The notes under the pieces are model-generated. The model was not told the DNA's origin. It saw nothing but the letters and a program-made list of their open reading frames with translations, and searched no databases. A stretch of 18,579 nucleotides of DNA, taken from assembly GCA_946887045.1 (NCBI GenBank), contig CAMPKC010000073.1, positions 1 to 18,579 of the forward strand, read 5' to 3'. Shown here one piece after another: positions 6,698 through 14,411 of the stretch (its first letter is position 1; the number at the start of each line of letters is the position of its first letter). The translations under genes were made by a program, and so were the position numbers. Source of the DNA: an uncultured Sphingobacteriaceae bacterium. Lineage in GTDB: Bacteria > Bacteroidota > Bacteroidia > Sphingobacteriales > Sphingobacteriaceae.

Positions 6698-7898
6698 CTA
6701 ATTCTCCTGCAATAACATTTAAACTACTCAGATTGATAATTGCATCCGAAAGAAGCATTCCTGAGCTCATGGGTGCATACATCTGATAATTAATAAAGCT
6801 TGGACGGCGGAAATGCAAGCGGTAAGGACTCCGTCCGCCATCATTCACCAGGTAAAAACCAAGCTCGCCATTTCCTCCTTCAACACAGTGATACACTTCA
6901 GTCTTCGGAGTATCTATTTCGCCCATCACAATTTTAAAATGATAGATCAGGGCTTCCATATTATTATAAACTTCTTCTTTCGGCGGAAGGTAGAACTCAG
7001 GCACATCCGCATGGAAAACACCCTTAGGTTCTTTTTCAATTTTTTCAAGAGCCTGTTCTATGATGCGAACGCTCTGCCACATCTCTTCCTGACGTACAAG
7101 GTACCGGTCATAAATATCACCTGTTTTGCCTACCGGAATGTCAAAATCAAAATCTTCGTAAGAACTATAGGGCTCGTTTACACGGACGTCGTAGTCCACG
7201 CCGCAAGCTCTAAGAATCGGACCGGTCCAGCTGTAGTTCATTGCTGTTTCAGCATCAACAGCCGCAACACCGGCAGTCCTGTCAATAAAGATCCGGTTCC
7301 TGTCGAACAAAGCTTCAAATTCTTTCAATACCGGCGTGAAGTTTTTCAGGAATTTTTTGATCTTCGCGAACGCGATATCATTAAAATCTCTTTCGAAGCC
7401 ACCGATACGTCCGATGTTAGTGGTTAAACGGGCGCCACAAACCTCTTCATATATTTCGTAAATATGCTCACGCTGCTCCATCAGGTATAAAAAGCCTGTA
7501 TAAGCACCGGTGTCTACTCCCAAAATACTGTTACAAATAAGGTGGTCAGAGATACGGGCAAGCTCCATAACAATTACACGCAGGTAATCGACACGTTTAG
7601 GTGTTTGAATCCCTAAAAGCTTTTCAACCGTCATATGCCATCCCATATTATTGATGGGCGACGAACAGTAATTTAAACGGTCGGTAAGCGGAGTGATCTG
7701 ATAAAATGGGCGGTGCTCTGCTATTTTCTCAAATGCTCTGTGTATATATCCGAGGGTAGAAACACCACTCACAATGCGTTCGCCATCCATCTCCAGCACA
7801 TTCTGGAAAACCCCATGCGTCGCCGGATGGGTTGGCCCCAGGTTAAGGGTCGTTGTTTCTTGTAACTCCTGCCTTTCGGCGATTATTGGATGATTCAT
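6690..7898 (-). CDS. nuoD: NADH-quinone oxidoreductase subunit D
   Basis: This is the 49-kDa-type subunit, related to the large subunit of [NiFe] hydrogenases, which forms the quinone pocket with NuoB. LNLGPTHPATHGVFQ near residue 20 carries the conserved quinone-site His. GYIHRAFEK and TDRLNYCSSPINNMGWHMTVE follow in the expected order, and the C-terminus RPSFINYQMYAPMSSGMLLSDAIINLSS is typical, though split here only for description. An upstream in-frame ATG at 7934 exists, but would overlap nuoC by 35 bp and add MLIKETFSSEDK. The Met at 7898 lies one base past the nuoC stop and gives the usual N-terminus, so I use it (402 aa). NuoC and NuoD are separate genes here, not the fused NuoCD of enterobacteria. 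Confidence 0.96.
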   Translation of the reverse strand: MNHPIIAERQELQETTTLNLGPTHPATHGVFQNVLEMDGERIVSGVSTLGYIHRAFEKIAEHRPFYQITPLTDRLNYCSSPINNMGWHMTVEKLLGIQTPKRVDYLRVIVMELARISDHLICNSILGVDTGAYTGFLYLMEQREHIYEIYEEVCGARLTTNIGRIGGFERDFNDIAFAKIKKFLKNFTPVLKEFEALFDRNRIFIDRTAGVAAVDAETAMNYSWTGPILRACGVDYDVRVNEPYSSYEDFDFDIPVGKTGDIYDRYLVRQEEMWQSVRIIEQALEKIEKEPKGVFHADVPEFYLPPKEEVYNNMEALIYHFKIVMGEIDTPKTEVYHCVEGGNGELGFYLVNDGGRSPYRLHFRRPSFINYQMYAPMSSGMLLSDAIINLSSLNVIAGELDA

Positions 7899-7899
7899 T

Positions 7900-8403
7900 T
7901 TATCTTCCGAAGAAAAAGTCTCTTTTATCAACACGGTTCGGATCTTCCAATGGAAATTCCTTCCTCATCGGGAAAACCGTCATGTCATCTACATTTAATA
8001 TACGGCACAGGTTCGGATGTCCTTCAAACGTTATTCCAAAGAAATCGTACGTTTCTCTCTCCATCCAGTTCGCACCTTCCCACAGTACGGTTGCCGTAGG
8101 TATTACCGGATTGATCTCTTCTAAAAATACCTTGATACGAACCCGGACGTTATTTACAAAACTATGGATATGATAAATTACACCTATCGGGAGTTCTGTT
8201 CCGGGGTAGTGTATGCCGGTAATATCTGTGAGGAAGTTAAAGTTCAGCCCCGGATCTTTTTTTAGAAACGTCAGGATCGGAATAATATCTTCCTTCGAAG
8301 TCTCGAACGTTAAAAGGCCATAAGGCTCTGCTATCGCGGATATCTTTTGGCCGAATTGTTCATTTAATTTATCCAGTACAGTTTGGTTGTTAATCTTACC
8401 CAT
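7900..8403 (-). CDS. nuoC: NADH-quinone oxidoreductase subunit C
   Basis: This is the 30-kDa-type subunit of the peripheral arm, structural and without a cofactor. At 167 aa, it carries the signature WMERETYDFFGITFEGHPNL (about residues 110-129), followed by CRILNVDD and PMRKEFPLED, in the expected C-terminal half. Its ATG overlaps the nuoB stop by one base (TAATG), and its stop is one base ahead of the nuoD ATG. Gene order and spacing leave no doubt about identity. Confidence 0.97.
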   Translation of the reverse strand: MGKINNQTVLDKLNEQFGQKISAIAEPYGLLTFETSKEDIIPILTFLKKDPGLNFNFLTDITGIHYPGTELPIGVIYHIHSFVNNVRVRIKVFLEEINPVIPTATVLWEGANWMERETYDFFGITFEGHPNLCRILNVDDMTVFPMRKEFPLEDPNRVDKRDFFFGR

Positions 8404-8945
8404 TACTGTATTCCGTATTTATTCATTAACTCTTTATACTCCGCTCCATTTCTGCGACGCAGAGGTTCATTTTTTACAAGTTCCTGCAATTTAAGCACTC
8501 CCGACAAAATAGCTTCAGGACGCGGCGGGCAACCCGGAACATACACATCAACAGGAATAATTTCGTCGATACCCTGTAAAACAGAATAGGTGTCGAAAAT
8601 ACCTCCGCTGCTGGCGCAAGCTCCAACTGCAATAACCCAGCGCGGTTCGGCCATTTGTAAATATACCTGTCTTAATACGGGGCCCATTTTTTTTGCGATG
8701 GTTCCCATAACTAAAAGCATATCAGCCTGTCTGGGCGAAAAAGATGGTCGCTCTGAACCAAATCGTGCTAAATCATAATGCGAACCCATCGTAGCCATAA
8801 ATTCAATTCCGCAGCATGAGGTAGCAAACGGCAGTGGCCACAATGAATGTGAACGGGCAAGGCCGATCACTTTATCGAATGAAGTTGCAAAAAATCCTGA
8901 TCCTTCGATACCCGGAGGGGCTTCTGCTAATTTTATATCACTCAT
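8403..8945 (-). CDS. nuoB: NADH-quinone oxidoreductase subunit B (cluster N2)
   Basis: This subunit binds the terminal [4Fe-4S] cluster N2, which reduces quinone. The ligands are the tandem Cys44-Cys45 ([10 protein letters not shown]), Cys110 (VGACASSGG) and Cys139 ([12 protein letters not shown]). I start it at the ATG at 8945 ([15 protein letters not shown]), giving 180 aa. The open frame reaches an ATG at 8993, but those 16 residues are encoded by a hairpin-forming leader, and a purine-rich stretch (GGAAGGACAGAAGAA) directly precedes 8945. Expect a short cytoplasmic protein tightly bound to NuoD. It is separated from nuoA by 104 bp, the only sizeable gap in the first half of the operon. 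Confidence 0.96.
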   Translation of the reverse strand: MSDIKLAEAPPGIEGSGFFATSFDKVIGLARSHSLWPLPFATSCCGIEFMATMGSHYDLARFGSERPSFSPRQADMLLVMGTIAKKMGPVLRQVYLQMAEPRWVIAVGACASSGGIFDTYSVLQGIDEIIPVDVYVPGCPPRPEAILSGVLKLQELVKNEPLRRRNGAEYKELMNKYGIQ

Positions 8946-8964
8946 TTCTTCTGTCCTTCCCAAT

Positions 8965-8998
8965 GCTTGTTTCCAATGGAAATCAAGCGGCAAATTTA
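8965..8998 (-). promoter_or_regulatory. Hairpin and TAAATTTG box in the nuoB leader
   Basis: Bases 8965-8988 form a hairpin in the minus-strand transcript: GCTTG pairs with CAAGC and TTTCC with GGAAA, around a three-base loop with one bulge. Just upstream at 8991-8998 is TAAATTTG on the minus strand, which fits the Bacteroidetes -7 consensus TAnnTTTG. No convincing -33 TTTG is seen. The two readings (internal promoter, or RNA-level element) partly exclude each other, because a start about seven bases past the box would fall inside the hairpin. Confidence 0.4.
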
Positions 8999-9049
8999 AA
9001 TTTTTACTACTTCTCTTTTGAAGGGTATATTTATTTAGAAATGTTCTAA

Positions 9050-9424
9050 TTACTTCTGCCAGTCCAGCGCTTTCTTACGGATAATGTAAATGAAGCCCAG
9101 CAAAAGCGTACCCATAAAAATGAACATCTCAATCAACCCTTCCATTCCCATCTCACGAAAATTCACTGCCCATGGATACATAAATATTACCTCAATATCG
9201 AACAGTACAAACAGGATAGCCACCAGGAAATATTTGATAGAGAATGGCTGACGGGCGTTTCCTATTACCTCAATACCAGATTCGAAAGGCGTTAATTTGT
9301 CCTTAGTTTTTCGTTTCGGGCCCAATAGGTGAGTGGCAATCATAGTAACTACAACAAAACCTATGGCCACAATCATTTGAAAAATGATCGGCAGATAACT
9401 AACCGGTGTACTTTGTGCTTCCAT
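9050..9424 (-). CDS. nuoA: NADH-quinone oxidoreductase subunit A
   Basis: This is a small membrane subunit (ND3 homologue) and the first gene of the complex I operon. It is 124 aa with three helices (about 13-33, 66-88 and 94-116). The loop after helix 1 has [23 protein letters not shown] split by family-conserved residues: the PFESG motif and the following R-x-P-F-S. Helix 2 contains [15 protein letters not shown] with the conserved acidic pair. Upstream are a possible promoter and, beyond it, the terminator of the TPR gene, so nuoA very probably begins its own transcript. Confidence 0.96.
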   Translation of the reverse strand: MEAQSTPVSYLPIIFQMIVAIGFVVVTMIATHLLGPKRKTKDKLTPFESGIEVIGNARQPFSIKYFLVAILFVLFDIEVIFMYPWAVNFREMGMEGLIEMFIFMGTLLLGFIYIIRKKALDWQK

Positions 9425-9441
9425 TTTTTAGATTACGGAGG

Positions 9442-9449
9442 CAAATATA
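9442..9449 (-). promoter_or_regulatory. Candidate nuoA promoter -7 box
   Basis: The minus strand reads TATATTTG, a full match to TAnnTTTG. It lies 17 bases before the nuoA ATG, so any leader would be very short. No clear -33 element is visible, and the box overlaps the U-tract of the upstream terminator. The idea is supported mainly by the need for a promoter at this place. Confidence 0.35.
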
Positions 9450-9487
9450 AATAAAAAGAGCCGGATCTTTTAAGATACCGGCCCTCT
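9447..9487 (-). terminator. Intrinsic terminator of the exbB-TPR operon
   Basis: In the minus-strand transcript the bases 9487-9457 fold as AGAG/CUCU and CCGG/CCGG plus AUCU/AGAU, with small bulges. They are followed by UUUUUAUUUAUAUUU. It lies 17 bases past the TPR stop and ends the upstream operon before nuoA. Confidence 0.8.
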
Positions 9488-9503
9488 AAAAAAGATCATT
9501 ATG

Positions 9504-11186
9504 TTATTGACTTGCCAGTGCTTTTAAAGCAGCTGTCGCATACTCATTTGAAGGATCTATAGCCAGTGTTTTCCTTAACAACTCCTTCGATTTATTTGTA
9601 TCATTCTTGCTATAATAGTTAGCCAGATAGTTATATGATTCAACTAAATCCTTTTTGTTGTACTCTGTAAGTTTATCTGCAGGTGTAGCAGCCTGAATTT
9701 CTATAAACTTCTCATAATGCGGAACAGCCAAACCTTTCGGACTCTGATCGTTGTCAAGTAATTTATTAATTCTTCCTCTGTATATATGTGCTAATGCATA
9801 AGTCGGAACTACTTTACTAACATTACTAAACGCCGTATCGGCTCTCACTAAAGTAGCGGTATTCTTCGATTTTTGCGCATCAGGAACATTAAACACATAA
9901 TCGAAGTAATACGAATATCCGATGTAGAACCTATCTGTAACAGACGGCTTTGGACCTTTGATAGTTAATTCGTATACCTGACCGGCTGCGTTATATTTCT
10001 TCGCGGTAAATAGCTCTTTACCAATGGCACTCATTTGCTCAGCCAGAGTTGAATCCAATTCTACTGCTTTAGCAAGGTTCTGAATACCTGTACTCAGATT
10101 CGCAGTATCCGTTTTCATTTGTGCTTTACCAAGATACAGGTAATCATAAGCAATTAATCTGTCCTTGTCTACCTTAGACATCCAGTTATTTAACGCCTTC
10201 AAACTTTCGGCATAATGTCCGTTCTCATAAGCTGAATATCCTAAATATCTGTAAATCCGAGGATTTGTCTGATCTATACGGGCCATTTCCTGAGCTTCTT
10301 TTTCAAGTGTTTTGAAATCTTTAGAAAGAACAAGAAAATCGGCGTAACGCATTCTCGACTCAATAGATCTATCGGTCAGATCCATGTATTTCACATAAGC
10401 ATCTAACGCTTGTTTAATCCTTGATTGGTAATCTGCAGTTTCGGTAGCGGTATTAGCCCAACGCAAGTATGTCTCAGCCATCTCGCGATAAGCGGGACCG
10501 TAATTAGGATTAATCTTGATAACGTTATTGAATTCATCAAGAGATTCCTGCCATGCCTGCGCACGTTTATTAATTACACCCAGCTCTATTTTCGCACGAA
10601 GAAGATCTTTGTTAAAATCATAAGCGCTGCGATACGCACTGAATGCCTCACTTATTTTCTCCTGTCCTCTATACGCATCACCCAATGCAAGGTACGCTTC
10701 AGCATCCTTATCATCTATAGAAATTGCTTTCTCTAGATTAGTAATAGCGGCAGCGTAGTTAGGTTTAGGGGCCGCTATATATGCTTTTGCAACATAGATA
10801 TATGGGTCATTGTCTTTTTTGCGAGCCAGATCTACTGCTTTTTTAAAGTTCTCTTCTGCTAAAGCACTATTGTTAGCTCTAAGAGCCACTGCCCCTAAGC
10901 CAACATAATTCAACGGATATTTTGCATCCGCAGCTACTCCTTTTGTGAAAGTAGCAGAAGCTGAATCGGCATATTCTCTTTGCAGATAAATATTTCCCAG
11001 ATAGAAATAGTTCTCTGCATCAGCAGGCTTAGAGCTGATCAGGCTTTTCAATGTTGTATTTGCTTTTTCGTACTGCTCTGCGTCTATTGCTTTTTTTGCA
11101 TCAGTTAACGATTGAGCAAAAGCGGATGTGCCTGCCATCAATGCGACAACTAAACTTGTTTTTACGACCTTTTTAATCATTTTCAT
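9504..11186 (-). CDS. Secreted tetratricopeptide repeat protein of the TonB operon
   Basis: This is a 560-aa protein beginning with a signal peptide (basic start, hydrophobic VVALMAG core, cleavage after about AFA-QS near residue 24), so it is probably periplasmic. The rest is a chain of TPR-like 34-residue helical pairs. Examples are PADAENYFYLGNIYLQREYA (about 54-73), KDAEAYLALGDAYRGQEKIS (about 159-178) and PNYGPAYREMAETYLRW (about 227-243), ending at DPSNEYATAALKAL. TPRs bind partner proteins, and no enzymatic domain is seen. It is the last gene of the exbB operon, 23 bp after the PstS-like gene and followed by a terminator. A scaffolding role in the TonB/ExbBD machine is an inference from position only. 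A second Met at codon 3 is an equally possible start. Confidence 0.88.
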   Translation of the reverse strand: MKMIKKVVKTSLVVALMAGTSAFAQSLTDAKKAIDAEQYEKANTTLKSLISSKPADAENYFYLGNIYLQREYADSASATFTKGVAADAKYPLNYVGLGAVALRANNSALAEENFKKAVDLARKKDNDPYIYVAKAYIAAPKPNYAAAITNLEKAISIDDKDAEAYLALGDAYRGQEKISEAFSAYRSAYDFNKDLLRAKIELGVINKRAQAWQESLDEFNNVIKINPNYGPAYREMAETYLRWANTATETADYQSRIKQALDAYVKYMDLTDRSIESRMRYADFLVLSKDFKTLEKEAQEMARIDQTNPRIYRYLGYSAYENGHYAESLKALNNWMSKVDKDRLIAYDYLYLGKAQMKTDTANLSTGIQNLAKAVELDSTLAEQMSAIGKELFTAKKYNAAGQVYELTIKGPKPSVTDRFYIGYSYYFDYVFNVPDAQKSKNTATLVRADTAFSNVSKVVPTYALAHIYRGRINKLLDNDQSPKGLAVPHYEKFIEIQAATPADKLTEYNKKDLVESYNYLANYYSKNDTNKSKELLRKTLAIDPSNEYATAALKALASQ

Positions 11187-11209
11187 GCTTAAATGTTTAA
11201 TGTATTAAT

Positions 11210-12088
11210 TTATCTTATTATAATCTCACGAGATGGTATGCTATCCGGCAATAAGCCCGATTTTAGCATAATTCTCTGTCCCCTCTCACTCGCCAGAAAC
11301 GCTGCGAAACCTGTACCCAGGCCCGAACCTCCTTGACAATTAATAATGTACAACTCGCGGTTAAGAGGATACAAACCCAAAGCTAAGTTATTTTGCGAAG
11401 GTTTATAATATTTATCAGAACCTGACGCTCCCTTTACCGCCATAATCTTCAGACCTTTAACAATAGGTTCTAACTCTTCTGTTGGTTGCTTCATCCAATT
11501 ATAACCTATAACACCAATTGTACCCGGATTATTGTGCACATACTTAATAACCTCCGAATTACTGCTTAGAGCATATACTCCTCTCTGTGGCAGCGCTTTA
11601 ATACCAGCAAGTTCCTTCAGATATCGTACCGTACTGGAATTGGGATTATCAAACACAAGGTTCTTTGACGACTTGCCCTGCATTATACTTTTAATCTCAT
11701 CTACCGTAATGGCAGTATCCTGCGATGTATTGCTTGTGATGAGTGCAACAGCATCAGTAGCGATATGGTTTGTACGAATTATAATATTCTTGTTTTTGAA
11801 AACATTTGCTTCCCGTGGCAGCAGCTCTCGCGACATAATAGCAACATTAATGCTATCCTGCAACAGGAGGTTTAACACCTGTACCTCTGGTTTGTAAATA
11901 ATATCAATCTTCGCCTGTGGATAAATGCTGTTAAATACAATGTGCTGGTCTTCCACAATCGGTGCAAAGCTTTCGTCCGCAATAATCTGTGTAGCTCCGA
12001 TCGTAGCTGATTGTTTTGTCTTACTCTCCGCGCAGGAAAATAGCACCGCGCAGCTCAGAAGCAGTATGTAAAACTTTGAATACTTCAT
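11210..12088 (-). CDS. Orphan PstS-like substrate-binding lipoprotein
   Basis: This protein has the fold signature of the PstS-like periplasmic binding family. From the Met at 12088 it is 292 aa. The N-terminus MKYSKFYILLLSCAVLFSC is a lipoprotein signal whose lipobox ends at Cys19. I prefer this start over the ATG at 12142 because it lies one base past the preceding stop and exposes the signal. The mature part starts ATIGATQIIADESFAPIVED and contains VAIMSREL, DEIKSIMQGK, TVRYL, GTIGVIGYNW and a C-terminal GFAAFLASERGQRIMLKSGL, which match PBP-like segments. The phosphate-loop serines of true PstS are not obvious. No pstCAB permease genes are nearby. It sits in a TonB/ExbBD operon, so a role linked to TonB, perhaps sensing or presenting a ligand, is possible but unproven. 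Confidence 0.83.
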   Translation of the reverse strand: MKYSKFYILLLSCAVLFSCAESKTKQSATIGATQIIADESFAPIVEDQHIVFNSIYPQAKIDIIYKPEVQVLNLLLQDSINVAIMSRELLPREANVFKNKNIIIRTNHIATDAVALITSNTSQDTAITVDEIKSIMQGKSSKNLVFDNPNSSTVRYLKELAGIKALPQRGVYALSSNSEVIKYVHNNPGTIGVIGYNWMKQPTEELEPIVKGLKIMAVKGASGSDKYYKPSQNNLALGLYPLNRELYIINCQGGSGLGTGFAAFLASERGQRIMLKSGLLPDSIPSREIIIR

Positions 12089-12089
12089 C

Positions 12090-12314
12090 TTAATTGTTTC
12101 TTGCCTGTAATAGCCTGATAAACCGGAAAGACGCATATACAATTAAAAGAACGGCAAATAAAAGACGATATGGATTTTCCAGTTGCGGAAGAAAGTCCTT
12201 CCACAAAACTAAACACAGTCCTAAAGTAAGGTAACAAAGGAATATTAAAAGCCCTAAAATGAACAGAAATCGCTTTGCGGGCGATTTCTGTTCTCTGTTT
12301 TCTCTGTCCAGCAT
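12090..12314 (-). CDS. Small two-helix membrane protein, function unknown
   Basis: This is a 74-aa protein that I do not recognise by name. A basic, polar N-terminus (MLDRENREQKSPAKR) is followed by two hydrophobic segments, about residues 16-38 (FLFILGLLIFLCYLTLGLCL) and 50-66 (LLFAVLLIVYASFRFI), then a basic tail. By the positive-inside rule both ends are likely cytoplasmic. It begins three bases past the tonB stop, and the lipoprotein follows one base after its own stop, so it is clearly part of the operon. A longer overlapping frame to 12396 runs antisense in composition to TonB coding and is rejected. It could be an accessory subunit of the ExbBD-TonB complex. Confidence 0.75.
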   Translation of the reverse strand: MLDRENREQKSPAKRFLFILGLLIFLCYLTLGLCLVLWKDFLPQLENPYRLLFAVLLIVYASFRFIRLLQARNN

Positions 12315-12317
12315 GTT

Positions 12318-13142
12318 TTATTCCGGAACTTTTAACATCAGCGGCAATGTATACTGAACCCGAACCGGTCGTCCGTTTTGTACACCTGCTTTCCATTTCT
12401 TAGATCTGGCTAAAAGCTTTTTAGCAGCTTCGCCTGTACCATATCCCAAATCTCTCGGAACCTGGATATCTGTTAATGTACCATCCTTTTCCACAACGAA
12501 CTGAACGATCATACGGCCGGAAACTCCGGCTTCAGAAGCCGCCGGTGGAAATGCGTAATTGCTACCAACCCACTCAAGGAATTTTTGAATACCACCTGGA
12601 TATTCAGGCATCAACTCAACGCTGGCCTGGTTATAAACACCATTATCTTCTGTAATTTTTGATCCTACCGGAGCTTCTCCAACAGGCTCATCAATCCGAA
12701 CTTCCTGGGTAGGGTCCCCCTCAATCTTTTTCTGACCGGGATCTGCCACTTTCAGCTCTTCTACGGTTGGAGGCTCTTCATCTCTCACTTGCTCTTTCGG
12801 CACTACTACCGGAGGCGGAAACCGCACCTGATCCACCTTTGGTTTCGGAGGCTCAACCGGAGGAGGAGGCGGAGGAGTATTCTCATCTACCGGAGGTGGA
12901 GGAGTAAGAATTACTTCTGTTTCTATGAGCTTCTCTTCTTCAGCCTGTGGCGTAATCCCTTTAACATATTTTGCAATTAAAGGGGCGCTTACAGCCAGAA
13001 TAAACAGTGCGCTACCAATCATAAGAGCCTTAGTGGTATTCTTAGGGTTGGCTTTACGCAACTGGTATGCTCCATAGGCCTGATTCCTCCCTGTGAAAAC
13101 CACTTCAAGCCATACCGGGTTAAAAATATCTAACTTTCCCAT
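12318..13142 (-). CDS. tonB: Energy transducer TonB
   Basis: TonB carries proton-motive energy from ExbB/ExbD to outer-membrane TonB-dependent receptors such as SusC-type transporters. At 274 aa, the cytoplasmic N-terminus (1-38) contains NQAYGAYQLRK, a motif common in Bacteroidota TonB. One membrane helix (about 39-60) follows, then a proline-rich periplasmic spacer (about 79-116, runs of five and six Pro) and an acidic linker. The C-terminal TonB domain (about 178-273) has YPGGIQKFLEWV, SGRMIVQFVVEKDGTLTDIQ and KKWKAGVQNGRPVRVQYTLP. Those features are the family hallmarks. It lies 9 bp after exbD2 and is followed at once by the 74-aa gene. Confidence 0.97.
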   Translation of the reverse strand: MGKLDIFNPVWLEVVFTGRNQAYGAYQLRKANPKNTTKALMIGSALFILAVSAPLIAKYVKGITPQAEEEKLIETEVILTPPPPVDENTPPPPPPVEPPKPKVDQVRFPPPVVVPKEQVRDEEPPTVEELKVADPGQKKIEGDPTQEVRIDEPVGEAPVGSKITEDNGVYNQASVELMPEYPGGIQKFLEWVGSNYAFPPAASEAGVSGRMIVQFVVEKDGTLTDIQVPRDLGYGTGEAAKKLLARSKKWKAGVQNGRPVRVQYTLPLMLKVPE

Positions 13143-13151
13143 TTTCTTCTT

Positions 13152-13685
13152 TTAATAAAGGTTATCACGTTGAAGTAAACCAATCTCAGGAGTGGTAATA
13201 TCAACGATGGCATACGACTGAACATTCGTAATCTTCATCTCATCCAGGATATCAACCAAATTCTTGTAATTTGATTTATCGCTTGGCTTTAACAATATCA
13301 TCAGATCTTTTCCTGTCGCAGCCTTTACTTCTTTGATTTTATCCAGTATAGCTTTTCTAATGCCATTCTTTCCAAAATCTTCAGGTGTCGGACTAGAGGG
13401 ATTATCGATTGTTCCCATATACCACTCAATCTTGTCATTCTTACCTAAAAGAATGGTCATGGTACGGTCGTCTGCTACCTCTAGTTTTGCATCTAATTTT
13501 TCATCTTTATCCGGCATCGCAAGGTCCATTGCCTGGGGTTTTGCAAGGGTAGTAGTTAGCATGAAGAATGTGATCAATAAGAATGCAAGATCAACCATCG
13601 CAGTTAAGTCAACGCGTGTTGATGCCTTCTTACTTCTAACCTTCCCGCCTTTTTTACCCCCGCCGGAGGTATCTAATTCTGCCAT
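13152..13685 (-). CDS. exbD: Biopolymer transport protein ExbD (second copy)
   Basis: This is a proton-channel subunit of the TonB motor. At 177 aa, a basic and Gly-rich N-terminus (GGGKKGGKVRSKK) leads into one membrane helix with VDLTAMVDLAFLLITFFMLT (about 25-44). Asp32 corresponds to the functionally essential membrane Asp of ExbD/TolR. The remainder is periplasmic, with a C-terminal segment DIVDITTPEIG-like near 163-170 (read here as IVDITTPEIGLLQRDNLY). It lies 23 bp after the first exbD and 9 bp before tonB. It differs clearly from the first copy, so this is not a recent tandem duplication. Confidence 0.94.
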   Translation of the reverse strand: MAELDTSGGGKKGGKVRSKKASTRVDLTAMVDLAFLLITFFMLTTTLAKPQAMDLAMPDKDEKLDAKLEVADDRTMTILLGKNDKIEWYMGTIDNPSSPTPEDFGKNGIRKAILDKIKEVKAATGKDLMILLKPSDKSNYKNLVDILDEMKITNVQSYAIVDITTPEIGLLQRDNLY

Positions 13686-13708
13686 TTTATAATATTTTTA
13701 AAGATTTA

Positions 13709-14329
13709 CTAATCTCTTCCTTCTAATGAAGTAATTAAACTGAATTTATTTACTTCCTGCTTTTGCAGCATATCAATTATCTTCTTGATAGTAGGATATT
13801 GTTCCTTTGAATCTCCTTTGATACTGAAACGCAAGGAGGTTCCATTGATCTCTTTTGTTGCAACACGCGAATTATAGATCCAAAAATGCAATTCAGAGGG
13901 ATTGTTTCCTATCGAATCGATAGGTATTCCCGGCTGAAGACCTGGCTTATTTCTTTCGCCGGCGTTCATGCCAATTATTTGCTTCAAATTACCTACAGGA
14001 GCTCCAAAAGTCTCCATCAACGAGAAACGGTTTTTCTCGTCGGCTGTAAATGGAACACCATAACGCTCTGCCATTAACTCAAGCGTACGGGTACGTACAT
14101 TCGGACCCGAAACACCAAAAAACACTTTACCCTCGCCTATAGTAAGGGTTGCGATATCAACGGTCGGTTGTTTTATTTGTACTGTGGATGAAGGAGTATC
14201 TACCGGCAGAGGCTCGGGCTGGCGTGCTGTTGCTGTTAAGATAAAGAATGTTAACAACAGGAAAGCTACGTCGCACATAGCGGTCATATCAATAGCGGTA
14301 CTCTTTCTAGGGACTTTTACTCTAGGCAT
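13709..14329 (-). CDS. exbD: Biopolymer transport protein ExbD (first copy, long)
   Basis: At 206 aa, this ExbD/TolR-family protein has a short basic N-terminus (MPRVKVPRKS) and one membrane helix, IDMTAMCDVAFLLLTFFILT (about 13-32). Asp20 there is the expected proton-carrying acid. The periplasmic part is longer than classical ExbD (~140 aa), and its middle (about 65-145) has no clear ExbD match, including AGERNKPGLQPGIPIDSIGN. A terminal YPTIKKIIDMLQKQEVNKFS segment resembles the ExbD C-terminal fold. Two unequal ExbDs after one ExbB are typical of Bacteroidota TonB loci, where they may form a heteromeric pair. A hairpin separates it from exbB. Confidence 0.93.
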   Translation of the reverse strand: MPRVKVPRKSTAIDMTAMCDVAFLLLTFFILTATARQPEPLPVDTPSSTVQIKQPTVDIATLTIGEGKVFFGVSGPNVRTRTLELMAERYGVPFTADEKNRFSLMETFGAPVGNLKQIIGMNAGERNKPGLQPGIPIDSIGNNPSELHFWIYNSRVATKEINGTSLRFSIKGDSKEQYPTIKKIIDMLQKQEVNKFSLITSLEGRD

Positions 14330-14366
14330 CGCTTAATTTTTTTATCGGTTTATATAGAGATGAGAA

Positions 14367-14395
14367 TGTCCCGGCTTTTCCATAAACCCGGGACA
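14367..14395 (-). promoter_or_regulatory. Hairpin between exbB and exbD1
   Basis: A perfect 8-bp stem, TGTCCCGG (14367-14374) with CCGGGACA (14388-14395), encloses a 13-base loop in the 82-bp gap. In the minus-strand transcript U6 precedes the stem and only UUCUCAUCUC follows it, so it is at best a weak terminator. It may lower exbD expression relative to exbB or protect the exbB 3' end. Confidence 0.6.
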
Positions 14396-14411
14396 AAAAA
14401 TCTTCTAATTT

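Noticed and set aside
6813..7427. 204-aa open frame on the plus strand
   Set aside because: It lies entirely antisense to nuoD, whose translation is unmistakable. The antisense product has no recognisable domain.
12085..12396. 103-aa minus-strand open frame overlapping tonB, the 74-aa gene and the lipoprotein start
   Set aside because: It would overlap the C-terminal TonB domain and the 74-aa membrane protein in another frame. The product is Ser/Cys/Arg-rich with no family features, while the 74-aa frame has clear membrane helices and operon-style spacing.
13333..13692. 119-aa plus-strand open frame opposite exbD
   Set aside because: Shadow frame of the second exbD.
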